Below are positions 6,943-14,074 of a stretch of DNA of 14,779 bases, one piece after another (the stretch's first letter is position 1; each line of letters starts with the position of its first letter). The stretch is taken from positions 1-14,779 of the forward strand of contig CALALP010000033.1 in the NCBI GenBank assembly GCA_937925515.1, in the 5' to 3' direction. Under the pieces are notes generated by a model, which ran no database searches, had not been told where the DNA came from, and saw nothing but the letters and a program-made list of their open reading frames with translations. The DNA comes from an uncultured Lachnoanaerobaculum sp. GTDB taxonomy: Bacteria > Bacillota > Clostridia > Lachnospirales > Lachnospiraceae. The position numbers and the translations under genes are program-made.

Positions 6943-8031
6943 ATGAATGAAGTTGTAACTAGGCTTGTTAAGATAGATAAAAATAATATAGATAAATCTA
7001 GTATGGAAAATGCTGCCAATATCATCAGAAATGGTGGGTTGGTAGCATTTCCCACAGAAACAGTATACGGACTTGGAGCAAATGCACTTGACACGCAGTC
7101 TACTAAAAAAATTTATGCAGCAAAGCAAAGACCAAGTGATAATCCACTTATAGTACATATTGCAGATTTAGAAGATATATATAAATTGGTTAAAGTATTT
7201 CCTAAAAAGGCAGAACTGCTTGCCAGAAAGTTTTGGGCAGGACCTCTAACTATGATTTTATATAAAAGCGATATAGTGCCACTTTCAACCACAGGTGGAC
7301 TTGACAGTGTTGCAATAAGAATGCCTGAAAATGAGATTGCAAGAAGTTTTATAAGAGCTTGTAAGTTACCTATTGCCGCACCTAGTGCAAATACTTCAGG
7401 TAGACCAAGCCCCACAAATGCTTTACATGTCTATGAAGATATGAATAAAAAGATAGAAATGATTTTAGATGGTGGAGATGTAAAAATAGGGCTTGAATCA
7501 ACTATAATTGATATGACAAGAGATATACCTGTAATTTTAAGACCGGGGGCAATAACCAAAGAAATGCTTGAGAATGTTATTGGAGAAGTCATTTACAATG
7601 AAACAAGCATTAATCTTAAAGATGAGGACATACCTAAAGCCCCCGGAATGAAGTATAGACATTATGCACCCAAGGCAAAGCTTATAGTTATAGAGGGCGA
7701 GAAACAGAAAGTTTTAGATAAGTTTTGTGAACTTATAAGAGAAAATCTAAATGAGAATAGAAAAGTAGGTTTAATTGTAACCTCTGAAAACTATAACATT
7801 TTAAAATCAAAGTTTGAAAATGCTATAGACAGTAAAAAACTTATGTTAGAAAATATTGCAGACTCGGAGAATGAGGAAATGATAGCACATAATCTATTTA
7901 ATTCTTTGAGAGCATTTGATGAAAAAAACGTAGACATTATCTATTCTGAAAGTTTTTATGGAAAAGGTTTAAGAGTTGCAATAATGAATAGACTTATGAA
8001 AGCGGCAGGTCATCAAAAAATATCATTGTAA
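6943..8031 (+). CDS. Threonylcarbamoyl-AMP synthase (Sua5/YwlC type)
   Basis: This enzyme forms threonylcarbamoyl-AMP from threonine, bicarbonate and ATP, the first step of t6A37 modification of ANN-decoding tRNAs. The 362 residues contain an N-terminal YrdC domain with GGLVAFPTETVYGLGA, KQRPSDNPLIVHI and APSANTSGRPSPT. The Sua5 linker PGMKYRHYAPKA and a Rossmann-like Sua5 C-terminal domain follow, making it the long Sua5 form rather than the short TsaC form. The frame extends to a GTG at 6931, but TGGAGAG lies just before ATG 6943, which is the better start and leaves a 13-bp gap after asnA. A 13-bp gap also separates it from the dCMP deaminase gene, so co-transcription is likely. Confidence 0.93.
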   Translation: MNEVVTRLVKIDKNNIDKSSMENAANIIRNGGLVAFPTETVYGLGANALDTQSTKKIYAAKQRPSDNPLIVHIADLEDIYKLVKVFPKKAELLARKFWAGPLTMILYKSDIVPLSTTGGLDSVAIRMPENEIARSFIRACKLPIAAPSANTSGRPSPTNALHVYEDMNKKIEMILDGGDVKIGLESTIIDMTRDIPVILRPGAITKEMLENVIGEVIYNETSINLKDEDIPKAPGMKYRHYAPKAKLIVIEGEKQKVLDKFCELIRENLNENRKVGLIVTSENYNILKSKFENAIDSKKLMLENIADSENEEMIAHNLFNSLRAFDEKNVDIIYSESFYGKGLRVAIMNRLMKAAGHQKISL

Positions 8032-8044
8032 GGTGGAGAAAAGT

Positions 8045-8539
8045 ATGAGTGATAAAAGAAAAGACTATATAACTTGGGACGAATATTTTATGGGAGTTGC
8101 AAAGCTTTCTGCACTTCGTTCAAAAGACCCAAGTACCCAAGTAGGTGCTTGTATAGTAAGTGAAGATAATAAAATTTTATCAATGGGCTACAATGGCTTT
8201 CCGACAGGTTGTTCAGATGAGGAATTTCCTTGGGGAAAGGAGCATGAAAAAGATGACCCTTATAATGCAAAGTATCTTTATTCAACACATGGCGAATTAA
8301 ATGCAATACTTAATTATAGGGGAGGAAGTCTTGAGGGAAGTAAGATATATGTAACATTATTTCCTTGTAATGAGTGTGCTAAAGCTATTATACAGGCAGG
8401 TATCAGGCTGATAGTTTATGATGAGGATAAATATAAAGATAGTGTGTTGGTAAAAGCAAGTAAAAGAATGTTAAATGCGGCAGGAGTAAGATATTATCAA
8501 TATCAGTCCTACGGCAGAGATATATTAATTAGAGTGTAA
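8045..8539 (+). CDS. dCMP deaminase, zinc-dependent (ComEB-like)
   Basis: The cytidine/deoxycytidylate deaminase family uses a zinc-bound water to convert dCMP to dUMP, feeding dTMP synthesis. The predicted 164-residue protein begins with the dCMP-deaminase opening W-EYFMGVAKLSALRSKDPSTQVGA. It has the zinc motif His82-Gly-Glu84 (usually HAE) and PCNEC (Cys108 and Cys111). Catalytic Glu84 and all three zinc ligands are present, so only the middle Ala to Gly change is unusual. The frame is open to a GTG at 8033, but that codon overlaps the ribosome binding site AAGGTGGAG of ATG 8045. The gene ends one nucleotide before nth. It could be named comEB by similarity, but a competence role cannot be inferred here. 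Confidence 0.92.
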   Translation: MSDKRKDYITWDEYFMGVAKLSALRSKDPSTQVGACIVSEDNKILSMGYNGFPTGCSDEEFPWGKEHEKDDPYNAKYLYSTHGELNAILNYRGGSLEGSKIYVTLFPCNECAKAIIQAGIRLIVYDEDKYKDSVLVKASKRMLNAAGVRYYQYQSYGRDILIRV

Positions 8540-8540
8540 T

Positions 8541-9188
8541 ATGAGAGAAAGTAAGAAAAAAAGAGCTGAAAGAGTAGTTAAGATATTACAGGAACTTGAT
8601 AGAGTATATGGAACTGAGTATAGAATTTTTTTAAACTATGAAACAGATTGGCAACTTCTGATTGCTGTAATTTTAAGTGCCCAATGTACTGATGCAAGAG
8701 TTAATATAGTAACTGCCGACTTATTTAAAAAGTATTTATCAATTTCAGATTTTGCAAATGCAGATTTAAAAGAACTTGAACAAGATATTCATTCTACAGG
8801 ATTTTATCATAATAAGGCAAAAAACATTATTTTATGTTGTAAAAGGCTTTTAGAATGTTTTGAGGGGAAAGTTCCGTCCAGTATAGAAGACTTGACATCA
8901 CTTGCAGGGGTTGGGAGAAAAACTGCAAATGTTATAAGGGGAAATATTTATAACATACCAAGTGTGGTTGTAGATACACATGTCAAAAGAGTTAGTAAAA
9001 GACTTGGACTTACAAGTTCAGATGAGCCTGTAAAGGTAGAATTTGATTTAATGGAAGTTTTACCTAAAGACCACTGGATACTATGGAATATAGACATCAT
9101 AACCTTGGGTAGAGAAATTTGTGTTGCTAGAAAACCTAAATGTGAAATATGTTTTTTAAATAAGCTTTGCCCAAGCAGTACGGTTTAA
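8541..9188 (+). CDS. nth: Endonuclease III
   Basis: Endonuclease III is a base-excision-repair glycosylase/AP lyase that removes oxidised pyrimidines. The 215-residue protein has the helix-hairpin-helix LAGVGRKTANV carrying catalytic Lys127 and the catalytic Asp145 in VDTHVKRV. The [4Fe-4S] loop C-x6-C-x2-C-x5-C is complete (Cys194, Cys201, Cys204, Cys210). Length is normal for the family. The ATG follows the dCMP deaminase stop by a single base, with only a weak AGAG-type ribosome binding site, so translation probably depends on coupling to the upstream gene. It is the last gene of the asnA run. The 126 bp after it contain the promoter of the next unit but no clear terminator hairpin. Confidence 0.95.
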   Translation: MRESKKKRAERVVKILQELDRVYGTEYRIFLNYETDWQLLIAVILSAQCTDARVNIVTADLFKKYLSISDFANADLKELEQDIHSTGFYHNKAKNIILCCKRLLECFEGKVPSSIEDLTSLAGVGRKTANVIRGNIYNIPSVVVDTHVKRVSKRLGLTSSDEPVKVEFDLMEVLPKDHWILWNIDIITLGREICVARKPKCEICFLNKLCPSSTV

Positions 9189-9241
9189 ATAGGATTTAAA
9201 ATAGTAATAACTTGATATAAAATTTTAAGTATTTTGTAGTA

Positions 9242-9270
9242 TTGCATAAAGCAAGAAACTGTCATAGAAT
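9242..9270 (+). promoter_or_regulatory. Sigma-A-type promoter of small peptide/VanW unit
   Basis: TTGCAT (9242-9247), a 17-bp spacer and TAGAAT (9265-9270) form a good housekeeping promoter. Transcription would begin near 9277, about 38 nt before the small peptide's ATG at 9315. No operator-like symmetry stands out. Confidence 0.55.
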
Positions 9271-9314
9271 AATATTGTATTAACATTAATCAATAGAAAA
9301 AGAGGATTACAAAT

Positions 9315-9410
9315 ATGAAAAAGAAAAGACAACTTATAGCTACTATAGTTGCAATAGTTTTAGTAGCAGCTATGATTATACCGCCTGTTTTAGCATATAT
9401 TGTTAGGTAA
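9315..9410 (+). CDS. 31-residue single-pass membrane peptide
   Basis: This small frame encodes a peptide starting MKKKRQ, then a continuous hydrophobic stretch (about residues 7-30: LIATIVAIVL...), a Pro-Pro at 23-24 and a final Arg. It has an appropriately placed AGAGGA eight nucleotides before the ATG (9301-9306) and lies directly downstream of a good promoter (9242-9270). It ends 28 bp before the ATG of the VanW gene, so the two probably share a transcript. The basic start and single hydrophobic helix indicate a peptide inserted in the membrane with its N-terminus inside. I know of no defined function. A membrane-protein partner or a leader-peptide role for the VanW gene are both possible but unsupported. 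Confidence 0.6.
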   Translation: MKKKRQLIATIVAIVLVAAMIIPPVLAYIVR

Positions 9411-9438
9411 TTTATATTGTTAGAAGATAGGAGATAGA

Positions 9439-10992
9439 ATGAAGAAATTAGGATTTCTAATACTTGTAGGCTTTATGGCATTTGCATCTGCAAATGAAGT
9501 TAAAGCAGCCTCCTTGCCAAAGGGAATTACAATAGCAAATTTGGATATTGCAGGAAAGAGCAAGGAAGAAGTAACTAAACTTATAGAAGATTATGTAAAT
9601 AAAAATCTTGATAGAAAGATAAATTTAGAGATAAATGGTAAAACATTTACAACCTCTTATAAAGAGTTAGGTTATAAATGTGATAATGTAAAAAATGTAC
9701 TTGATACTGTAGATTCTTATGGTTCAGGAAATTTAATAAAAAGATATAAGGACTCGGTAGATTTGGAACAATCTCCAATCTCTTTAGAGCTAAAGGGAAA
9801 GATTGATGATAGTTTACTAGATGAATTTATAAAGAAAAATTCTGAAAGCATTGGAAGAAAAGCTAAAAATGCAACTATTACAAGGGAAAATGGAGCATTT
9901 GTCATTACTGATTCAGTTGACGGAGTTAGTGTAGATGAGGTTGCTACTAAGAGTAGAATAGAGGAGGCACTTTCAGGCACAACTTCTGATGTAGTTGATG
10001 TTTCAGCTTTAGTTACCGTAGGAAAAGCAAAGATTAATAGAAGTGATTTGGAGCAGATAAAAGATGTTCTTGGAACATTTACAACTGATTATTCAACATC
10101 TTCTCCGGAAAGAGCTACCAATATAAGTGTAGGTTCTGAAAAGCTCAATGGCAAATTACTTATGCCGGGAGAAACTCTTTCAGGTTATGAATTTATGCAC
10201 CCTTTTACAACTGAAAACGGTTACAGAATAGCTCATGCTTATGAAAATGGTCAGGTTGTAGATAGTGTAGGAGGTGGTGCATGTCAGATAGCAACTACAC
10301 TTTATAATGCAGCACTTCGTGCAGAAGTAGGTATTGCACAAAGACAAAACCATTCAATGACTGTAAGCTATGTTCAGCCTAGTGCAGACGCAGCTATTGC
10401 CGGAACTTATAAAGATATAAAGATAACCAATAATCAAAGCACACCTATTTATGTAGAATCCTATACAAAAGGCAGAAAGCTTACATTTACAATATGGGGG
10501 AAAGAAGAAAGACCACAAAATAGAAGTGTAGAGTTTGTATCAGAAGTTTTATCACAAACAGAGGCAGGAGTTACTTACAAAGATGACCCTACCTTGCCTG
10601 CCGGACAGGTTGTAAAAGAGTCATCAGGACATAATGGAAGAAAGTCAAAACTTTGGAAAGTTGTCAAGGTAAATGGAGTAGAAGAAGATAGAAAGCTTAT
10701 TTCAACAGATACTTATATGGTTTCAAATACTATAATGAAAAGAGGTACAGGAGCAGCTGCTGCACCTACCACACCTAATCCTACACCTGCACCTGCACCG
10801 ACACAAGCACCTGAGCAAGCAGCACCAACTCAAGGTAACCAAAATACAAATCCTAGCTCAAATACAGTAGTACCAACTAACCCTGAGCCGGTAGCACCAC
10901 CTCAAGGCAATCAAAATGACGGAGTTGTATCCCCTGCACCTGAACCGGCAGGAGGAGATAGTAGTTATAGTAATGGTGGCCCCGGAGCATAA
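9439..10992 (+). CDS. Exported VanW/G5-domain cell-wall protein
   Basis: The 517-residue protein starts with a signal peptide (MKKLGFLILVGFMAFASA, probable cleavage near residues 18-24). Residues 30 to about 200 resemble the putative peptidoglycan-binding YoaR-type repeat. A VanW domain follows (about 225-345) with its conserved core VDSVGGGACQIATTLYNA (274-291), then a G5-like domain (about 362-435). The last 80 residues are rich in Pro, Ala, Thr, Gln and Asn and contain two copies of a P-QGNQN unit (A-PTQGNQN at 462-469 and A-PPQGNQN at 486-493). No LPXTG sorting signal is present. VanW proteins occur in Gram-positive envelopes and are not resistance proteins by themselves; the molecular role is unknown. 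GGAG lies five nucleotides before the ATG. The AIRS-C-like gene follows by one base. Confidence 0.88.
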   Translation: MKKLGFLILVGFMAFASANEVKAASLPKGITIANLDIAGKSKEEVTKLIEDYVNKNLDRKINLEINGKTFTTSYKELGYKCDNVKNVLDTVDSYGSGNLIKRYKDSVDLEQSPISLELKGKIDDSLLDEFIKKNSESIGRKAKNATITRENGAFVITDSVDGVSVDEVATKSRIEEALSGTTSDVVDVSALVTVGKAKINRSDLEQIKDVLGTFTTDYSTSSPERATNISVGSEKLNGKLLMPGETLSGYEFMHPFTTENGYRIAHAYENGQVVDSVGGGACQIATTLYNAALRAEVGIAQRQNHSMTVSYVQPSADAAIAGTYKDIKITNNQSTPIYVESYTKGRKLTFTIWGKEERPQNRSVEFVSEVLSQTEAGVTYKDDPTLPAGQVVKESSGHNGRKSKLWKVVKVNGVEEDRKLISTDTYMVSNTIMKRGTGAAAAPTTPNPTPAPAPTQAPEQAAPTQGNQNTNPSSNTVVPTNPEPVAPPQGNQNDGVVSPAPEPAGGDSSYSNGGPGA

Positions 10993-10993
10993 A

Positions 10994-11521
10994 ATGGACA
11001 TTGTTTCAGTGGGTTTTATAGGCTCTTTAGGAGTAGAAAAAATACTAGAGTTAAAATTTGAGGAGTTATTAGCTAGATATGATAAGAGATATTTGCTAAA
11101 AACACTTAAAGAACATGAAAAAAGCAATAATTTTAAAGTTATTGCTTTTTTCAAAAATTTGGATATAGATGAGGTTATAGAGGTAGGCGAGGGAGGAGTC
11201 TTGGCCTGCCTTTACTGTATTGCAAAAAATGCAGATTGTGGTATAAGTATTGAAATTAAAAAAATTCCATTACTTCAGTCAAGCGTTGAAATTTGTGATT
11301 TCTTTGATATTAATATTTATAGACTTCTAAGTAATTCATATATTTTACTTTGTAAAAGTGGTTATGAGATAGTTTTTGAGCTTAGAAAACAAGGGGTAAA
11401 CTGCGAGGTAATAGGGAAACTAGAAAAAGGTAGAGATAAGGTTATTGTAGATAAAGAAGAATATATTAATCGTCCCTCAAAAGATGAAATATATAAAGTT
11501 GTAAAAAATAAGTTGTATTAA
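10994..11521 (+). CDS. Stand-alone AIR-synthase C-terminal-domain-like protein
   Basis: This 175-residue protein resembles the C-terminal half of PurM/HypE/SelD/ThiL-type proteins. The glycine-rich helix start GEGGVLACLYCIAKNADCGI (residues 67-86) is followed by IEIKKIPLLQSSVEICDFF and, near the end, CEVIGKLEKGRDKVI. The N-terminal half that normally supplies the ATP-binding site is missing; the first 60 residues are a helical segment instead (FEELLARYDKRYLLKTLKE). It is probably not itself an ATP-dependent enzyme of that family. The open frame begins at 10916 inside the VanW gene, but the ATG at 10994 has GGAG seven nucleotides upstream and follows the VanW stop by one base, so it is chosen. 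The name hydrogenase maturation factor would overstate the evidence. The function is unknown. Confidence 0.75.
   Translation: MDIVSVGFIGSLGVEKILELKFEELLARYDKRYLLKTLKEHEKSNNFKVIAFFKNLDIDEVIEVGEGGVLACLYCIAKNADCGISIEIKKIPLLQSSVEICDFFDINIYRLLSNSYILLCKSGYEIVFELRKQGVNCEVIGKLEKGRDKVIVDKEEYINRPSKDEIYKVVKNKLY
11117..11152. repeat. Perfect 14-bp inverted repeat inside coding sequence
   Basis: GAAAAAAGCAATAA (11117-11130) and TTATTGCTTTTTTC (11139-11152) are exact reverse complements around an 8-nt loop. The right arm includes six T residues, so the RNA resembles an intrinsic terminator of low GC. It lies about 120 bp inside the AIRS-C-like gene and encodes EKSNNFKVIAFF. It may attenuate readthrough from the VanW gene or simply reflect coding of charged and aromatic residues. 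Confidence 0.5.
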
Positions 11522-11535
11522 TAGGTAGTTATAAG

Positions 11536-11568
11536 TGTGATTTATCCCCCGTAGGGGGACAAATCACA
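11536..11568. terminator. Very strong hairpin after AIRS-C gene, no T-tract
   Basis: TGTGATTT-A-TCCCCC (11536-11550) pairs with GGGGGA-C-AAATCACA (11554-11568). This gives 14 base pairs with one internal mismatch and a GTA loop, by far the most stable stem in the window. It starts 15 bp after the stop codon, where a terminator is expected, but is followed by ATATAATAATAAAT rather than a run of T. Bidirectional termination or protection of the 3' end of the mRNA are the likely roles. Confidence 0.6.
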
Positions 11569-11631
11569 TATAATAATAAATATAACTATTTTGTAATAGC
11601 ACTATAATAATTAATAAATATGTTTTTTTAT

Positions 11632-11724
11632 GGAGCTGTCGTAAAATTAATTTTTATTAGCAACTATGTTTTTCGTGGAGAAACAACAAAAGCAATATTT
11701 GCTAATTTAAAGATTTTTTATTAT
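11632..11724 (+). repeat. 93-bp palindromic repeat, copy B
   Basis: This is the second copy of the repeat at 50-142, in plus orientation and also exactly 93 bp. It begins GGAGCTGTCGTAAAA and ends TTTTTATTAT. The inverted repeat is preserved with arms 11656-11673 and 11688-11706 and a 14-nt loop of different sequence from copy A. One stem position is T opposite G in copy A but C opposite G here, which keeps pairing in RNA. The copy lies 39 bp upstream of the lrp start, and its end supplies part of the lrp promoter region. Confidence 0.65.
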
Positions 11725-11729
11725 ATAAT
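11699..11729 (+). promoter_or_regulatory. Candidate promoter of lrp operon at repeat edge
   Basis: TATAAT at 11724-11729 is a consensus -10 element, with TTGCTA at 11699-11704 as a weak -35 at 19 bp. The -35 lies in the 93-bp repeat and the -10 straddles its boundary, so the repeat may have created this promoter. The transcript would start near 11736, about 28 nt before the lrp ATG. Confidence 0.45.
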
Positions 11730-11763
11730 AGCTCTGACATTATTTATAAAAATGAGGTGAAGT

Positions 11764-12246
11764 ATGAGAGAGGAAATTTTAGGTGTTATAGAAAAAAATA
11801 GCAAGATAGATTTAAAAGAACTTGCTATACTGCTTGATTTAGATGAAGTTACAGTTGCAAATGAGATTGCACAAATGGAAAAAGAAAGAGTAATTTGTGG
11901 TTATCATACACTTATAAATTGGGATAATACAAGCAATGAAAGAGTTATTGCACTTATAGAGGTAAAGGTAACTCCTCAAAGAGGTATGGGCTTTGATAAG
12001 ATTGCAGAACGCATTTATCAATACGAGGAAGTAAATGCAGTATACCTTATGAGTGGAGCATTTGACTTTACAGTATTTATAGAGGGTAAGACAATGAAAG
12101 AAGTTGCACAATTTGTTTCTGAAAAACTTGCACCTATGGAGTCAGTTTTAAGTACAGGTACTCATTTTGTATTAAAAAAATACAAAGAGCATGGAGCAAT
12201 TCTTGAAGATGTAAAAACAGATGAAAGGCAGTTAATAACACCATGA
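11764..12246 (+). CDS. Lrp/AsnC-family transcriptional regulator
   Basis: The 160-residue protein has an N-terminal winged helix-turn-helix (about 1-60; IDLKELAILLDLDEVTVANEI is the helix-turn-helix part). A ligand-sensing RAM domain follows (about 65-145; VIALIEVKVTPQRGMGFDKI and AVYLMSGAFDFTVFIEGK). Such proteins form octamers that respond to amino acids and bind near the promoters they control. GAGGTGA lies just upstream of the ATG. Its stop overlaps the start of the aminotransferase gene (ATGA). This coupling suggests that it regulates, or senses products of, the aminotransferase. Autoregulation at the promoter near 11699-11729 would be typical of the family but is not shown. The ligand is unknown. 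Confidence 0.92.
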   Translation: MREEILGVIEKNSKIDLKELAILLDLDEVTVANEIAQMEKERVICGYHTLINWDNTSNERVIALIEVKVTPQRGMGFDKIAERIYQYEEVNAVYLMSGAFDFTVFIEGKTMKEVAQFVSEKLAPMESVLSTGTHFVLKKYKEHGAILEDVKTDERQLITP

Positions 12247-13400
12247 GAAATCCTCTATCAAAAAAAGTATTAGGAATAAAGCCGTCAGGGATAAGAAAGT
12301 TTTTTGATATAGTTAATACCTTAGAGGGAGCTATATCATTAGGTGTGGGAGAGCCTGACTTTGATACACCATATTTTATAAGGGAAGAAGGCATTTATTC
12401 CCTTGAAAAAGGAAAAACTTTTTATACTTCAAATTCAGGACTTGCAGAGCTAAGGACTGAAATAAGCAATTATTTAAAAAGAAAATTAGATGTAGCTTAT
12501 AATCCAAATAAAGAAGTTATAGTTACAGTAGGAGGAAGTGAGGGAATAGATATTGCACTTAGGGCAATGGTAGACCCTGATGATGAAGTTTTAATCCCAC
12601 AACCAAGTTATGTATCCTATGAGCCTTGTGCAATTCTTGCAGGTGCAAAACCTGTAATTATTGAATTAAAAGAAGATAATGGTTTCAAGCTTACAAAAGA
12701 ACGACTTCTTGAAAAAATTACAGATAAAACTAAGGTACTTATTTTGCCATTTCCAAATAATCCAACAGGTTCTATTATGACACTTGAGGAATTAAAGCCT
12801 ATTGCAAAAGTTTGCATTGAAAAAGATATATATGTTATTTCAGATGAAATTTATTGCGAGCTGACTTATAAAGGTAAGCATGCCTCAATAGTTCAGATTG
12901 AGGGAATGAGAGATAGAACTATTCTTATCAATGGTTTTTCAAAATCTTATGCTATGACAGGCTGGCGACTTGGCTATGCTTGTGGAGCTGAACTTATAAT
13001 AAGTCAAATGACTAAAATTCATCAGTTTGCTATTATGTGTGCCCCTACAACAAGTCAGTATGCAGCAGTTTTAGCACTTAGAGAGGGCGATGAGGAAGTA
13101 GCAAGAATGAGAGAATCTTATAATCAAAGGCGAAGACTATTGCTTGCAAGGCTAAATGAAATGGGCATGACTTGTTTTGAGCCTGAGGGAGCATTTTATG
13201 TATTTCCTTGTATTAAAAAATTCGGCATGAGCAGTGATGAATTTGCAACTAAATTACTTATGCAAGAAAAGGTTGCAGTAGTTCCGGGAACTGCTTTTGG
13301 AGAATGTGGAGAGGGCTTTCTTAGAATTTCCTATGCTTACTCTTTAAAGCAACTTAGAGAGGCACTTGAAAGAATAGAAAGATTTGTAAAAAGTTTATGA
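12243..13400 (+). CDS. PLP-dependent class I/II aminotransferase
   Basis: The 385-residue fold-type I enzyme has the expected landmarks: an N-terminal GVGEPDFDTP, the cofactor-contact NNPTG (172-176), Asp201 in SDEIY, the PLP-binding Lys234 in INGFSKSYAMTGWRLGY, and a C-terminal Arg in FLRISYA that should bind the substrate carboxylate. It resembles AspB/PatA-type aspartate or aromatic aminotransferases, but the amino-acid substrate cannot be decided from these motifs. Its ATG overlaps the lrp stop by four bases and its stop overlaps the trmL start by four bases, with only weak ribosome binding sites of their own. All three genes are therefore probably translated in a coupled way from one mRNA. 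Confidence 0.93.
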   Translation: MRNPLSKKVLGIKPSGIRKFFDIVNTLEGAISLGVGEPDFDTPYFIREEGIYSLEKGKTFYTSNSGLAELRTEISNYLKRKLDVAYNPNKEVIVTVGGSEGIDIALRAMVDPDDEVLIPQPSYVSYEPCAILAGAKPVIIELKEDNGFKLTKERLLEKITDKTKVLILPFPNNPTGSIMTLEELKPIAKVCIEKDIYVISDEIYCELTYKGKHASIVQIEGMRDRTILINGFSKSYAMTGWRLGYACGAELIISQMTKIHQFAIMCAPTTSQYAAVLALREGDEEVARMRESYNQRRRLLLARLNEMGMTCFEPEGAFYVFPCIKKFGMSSDEFATKLLMQEKVAVVPGTAFGECGEGFLRISYAYSLKQLREALERIERFVKSL

Positions 13401-13894
13401 TAAATATTGTATTATTAGAACCTGAAATTGCACAAAATACAGGCAATATAGGTAGAAGTTGTGTCGCTACTAACTCAGCCCTACATTTGATAAGACCACT
13501 AGGTTTTAAGATAAGTTCAAAAGAAATCAAAAGGTCAGGGCTTGACTATTGGGAAAAGTTAAATGTAAAAATATATAGTGATTTAGAAGATTTTTATGAG
13601 CAAAATCCTAGTGCAAAAGATAAAATGTATATGGCAACCACAAAGGCTAGAAAAACTCATAGTGAAGTAGAATATAAAGATGGCGATTATATAATGTTTG
13701 GAAAGGAAAGTGCAGGTATTCCTGAAGAAATATTAGTGAAAAATCAAGAATTTTGTGTAAGGATACCTATGTGGGGAGATATAAGAAGCCTTAACTTAGC
13801 AAGTTCAGTCGCAATTATTTTATACGAGGCATTAAGGCAACTTGGTTATGAGGATATGGAACTTAAGGGAAACTTGCATAGATTAAAATGGTAA
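13397..13894 (+). CDS. trmL: tRNA (cytidine/uridine-34 2'-O)-methyltransferase TrmL
   Basis: TrmL is a SPOUT methyltransferase that methylates the wobble-nucleotide ribose in certain leucine tRNAs, using S-adenosylmethionine. The 165-residue protein begins INIVLLEPEIAQNTGNIGRS, the family's tRNA-binding motif. It has the trefoil-knot cofactor segments MFGKESAGIPEEIL and RIPMWGDIRSLNLASSVAI near the C-terminus. Length agrees with the roughly 157 residues of E. coli TrmL, the compact form with no extra RNA-binding domain. It overlaps the aminotransferase stop (ATGA) and is the last gene of the lrp operon. No convincing terminator is visible in the AT-rich 180 bp that follow. Confidence 0.92.
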   Translation: MINIVLLEPEIAQNTGNIGRSCVATNSALHLIRPLGFKISSKEIKRSGLDYWEKLNVKIYSDLEDFYEQNPSAKDKMYMATTKARKTHSEVEYKDGDYIMFGKESAGIPEEILVKNQEFCVRIPMWGDIRSLNLASSVAIILYEALRQLGYEDMELKGNLHRLKW

Positions 13895-13996
13895 AATTAT
13901 AATATATTCTATTTTAAATATATTTATATCTAGGTTAAACATAAAAATATATATATTAAATTTACTTTAATACTTAGATTTTGGTAAACTTAGTTG

Positions 13997-14025
13997 TGGA
14001 CAATTTAAGCCTTTAATAGTATAAT
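13997..14025 (+). promoter_or_regulatory. Sigma-A promoter of mscL
   Basis: TGGACA (13997-14002), a 17-bp spacer and a consensus TATAAT (14020-14025) form the clearest promoter in the window. The start would be near 14032, giving a leader of about 43 nt. The -35 lies within TGTGGACAA (13995-14003), one mismatch from a DnaA box, which is probably coincidental. Confidence 0.7.
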
Positions 14026-14074
14026 TCTTTTGTTAAAATAAGTTAATATCAACACATATTTTAAGGAGAGGTAT

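Noticed and set aside
6284..7415. Minus-strand open frames across asnA and the threonylcarbamoyl-AMP synthase gene
   Set aside because: Shadows of strongly supported plus-strand genes; no ribosome binding sites and compositions unlike real proteins.
9439..10992. Vancomycin-resistance gene
   Set aside because: VanW-domain proteins are widespread envelope proteins; no vanH/A/X or vanR/S genes are present.
13995..14003. Single DnaA-box-like TGTGGACAA at mscL -35
   Set aside because: One isolated mismatched site that coincides with an ordinary -35 hexamer.
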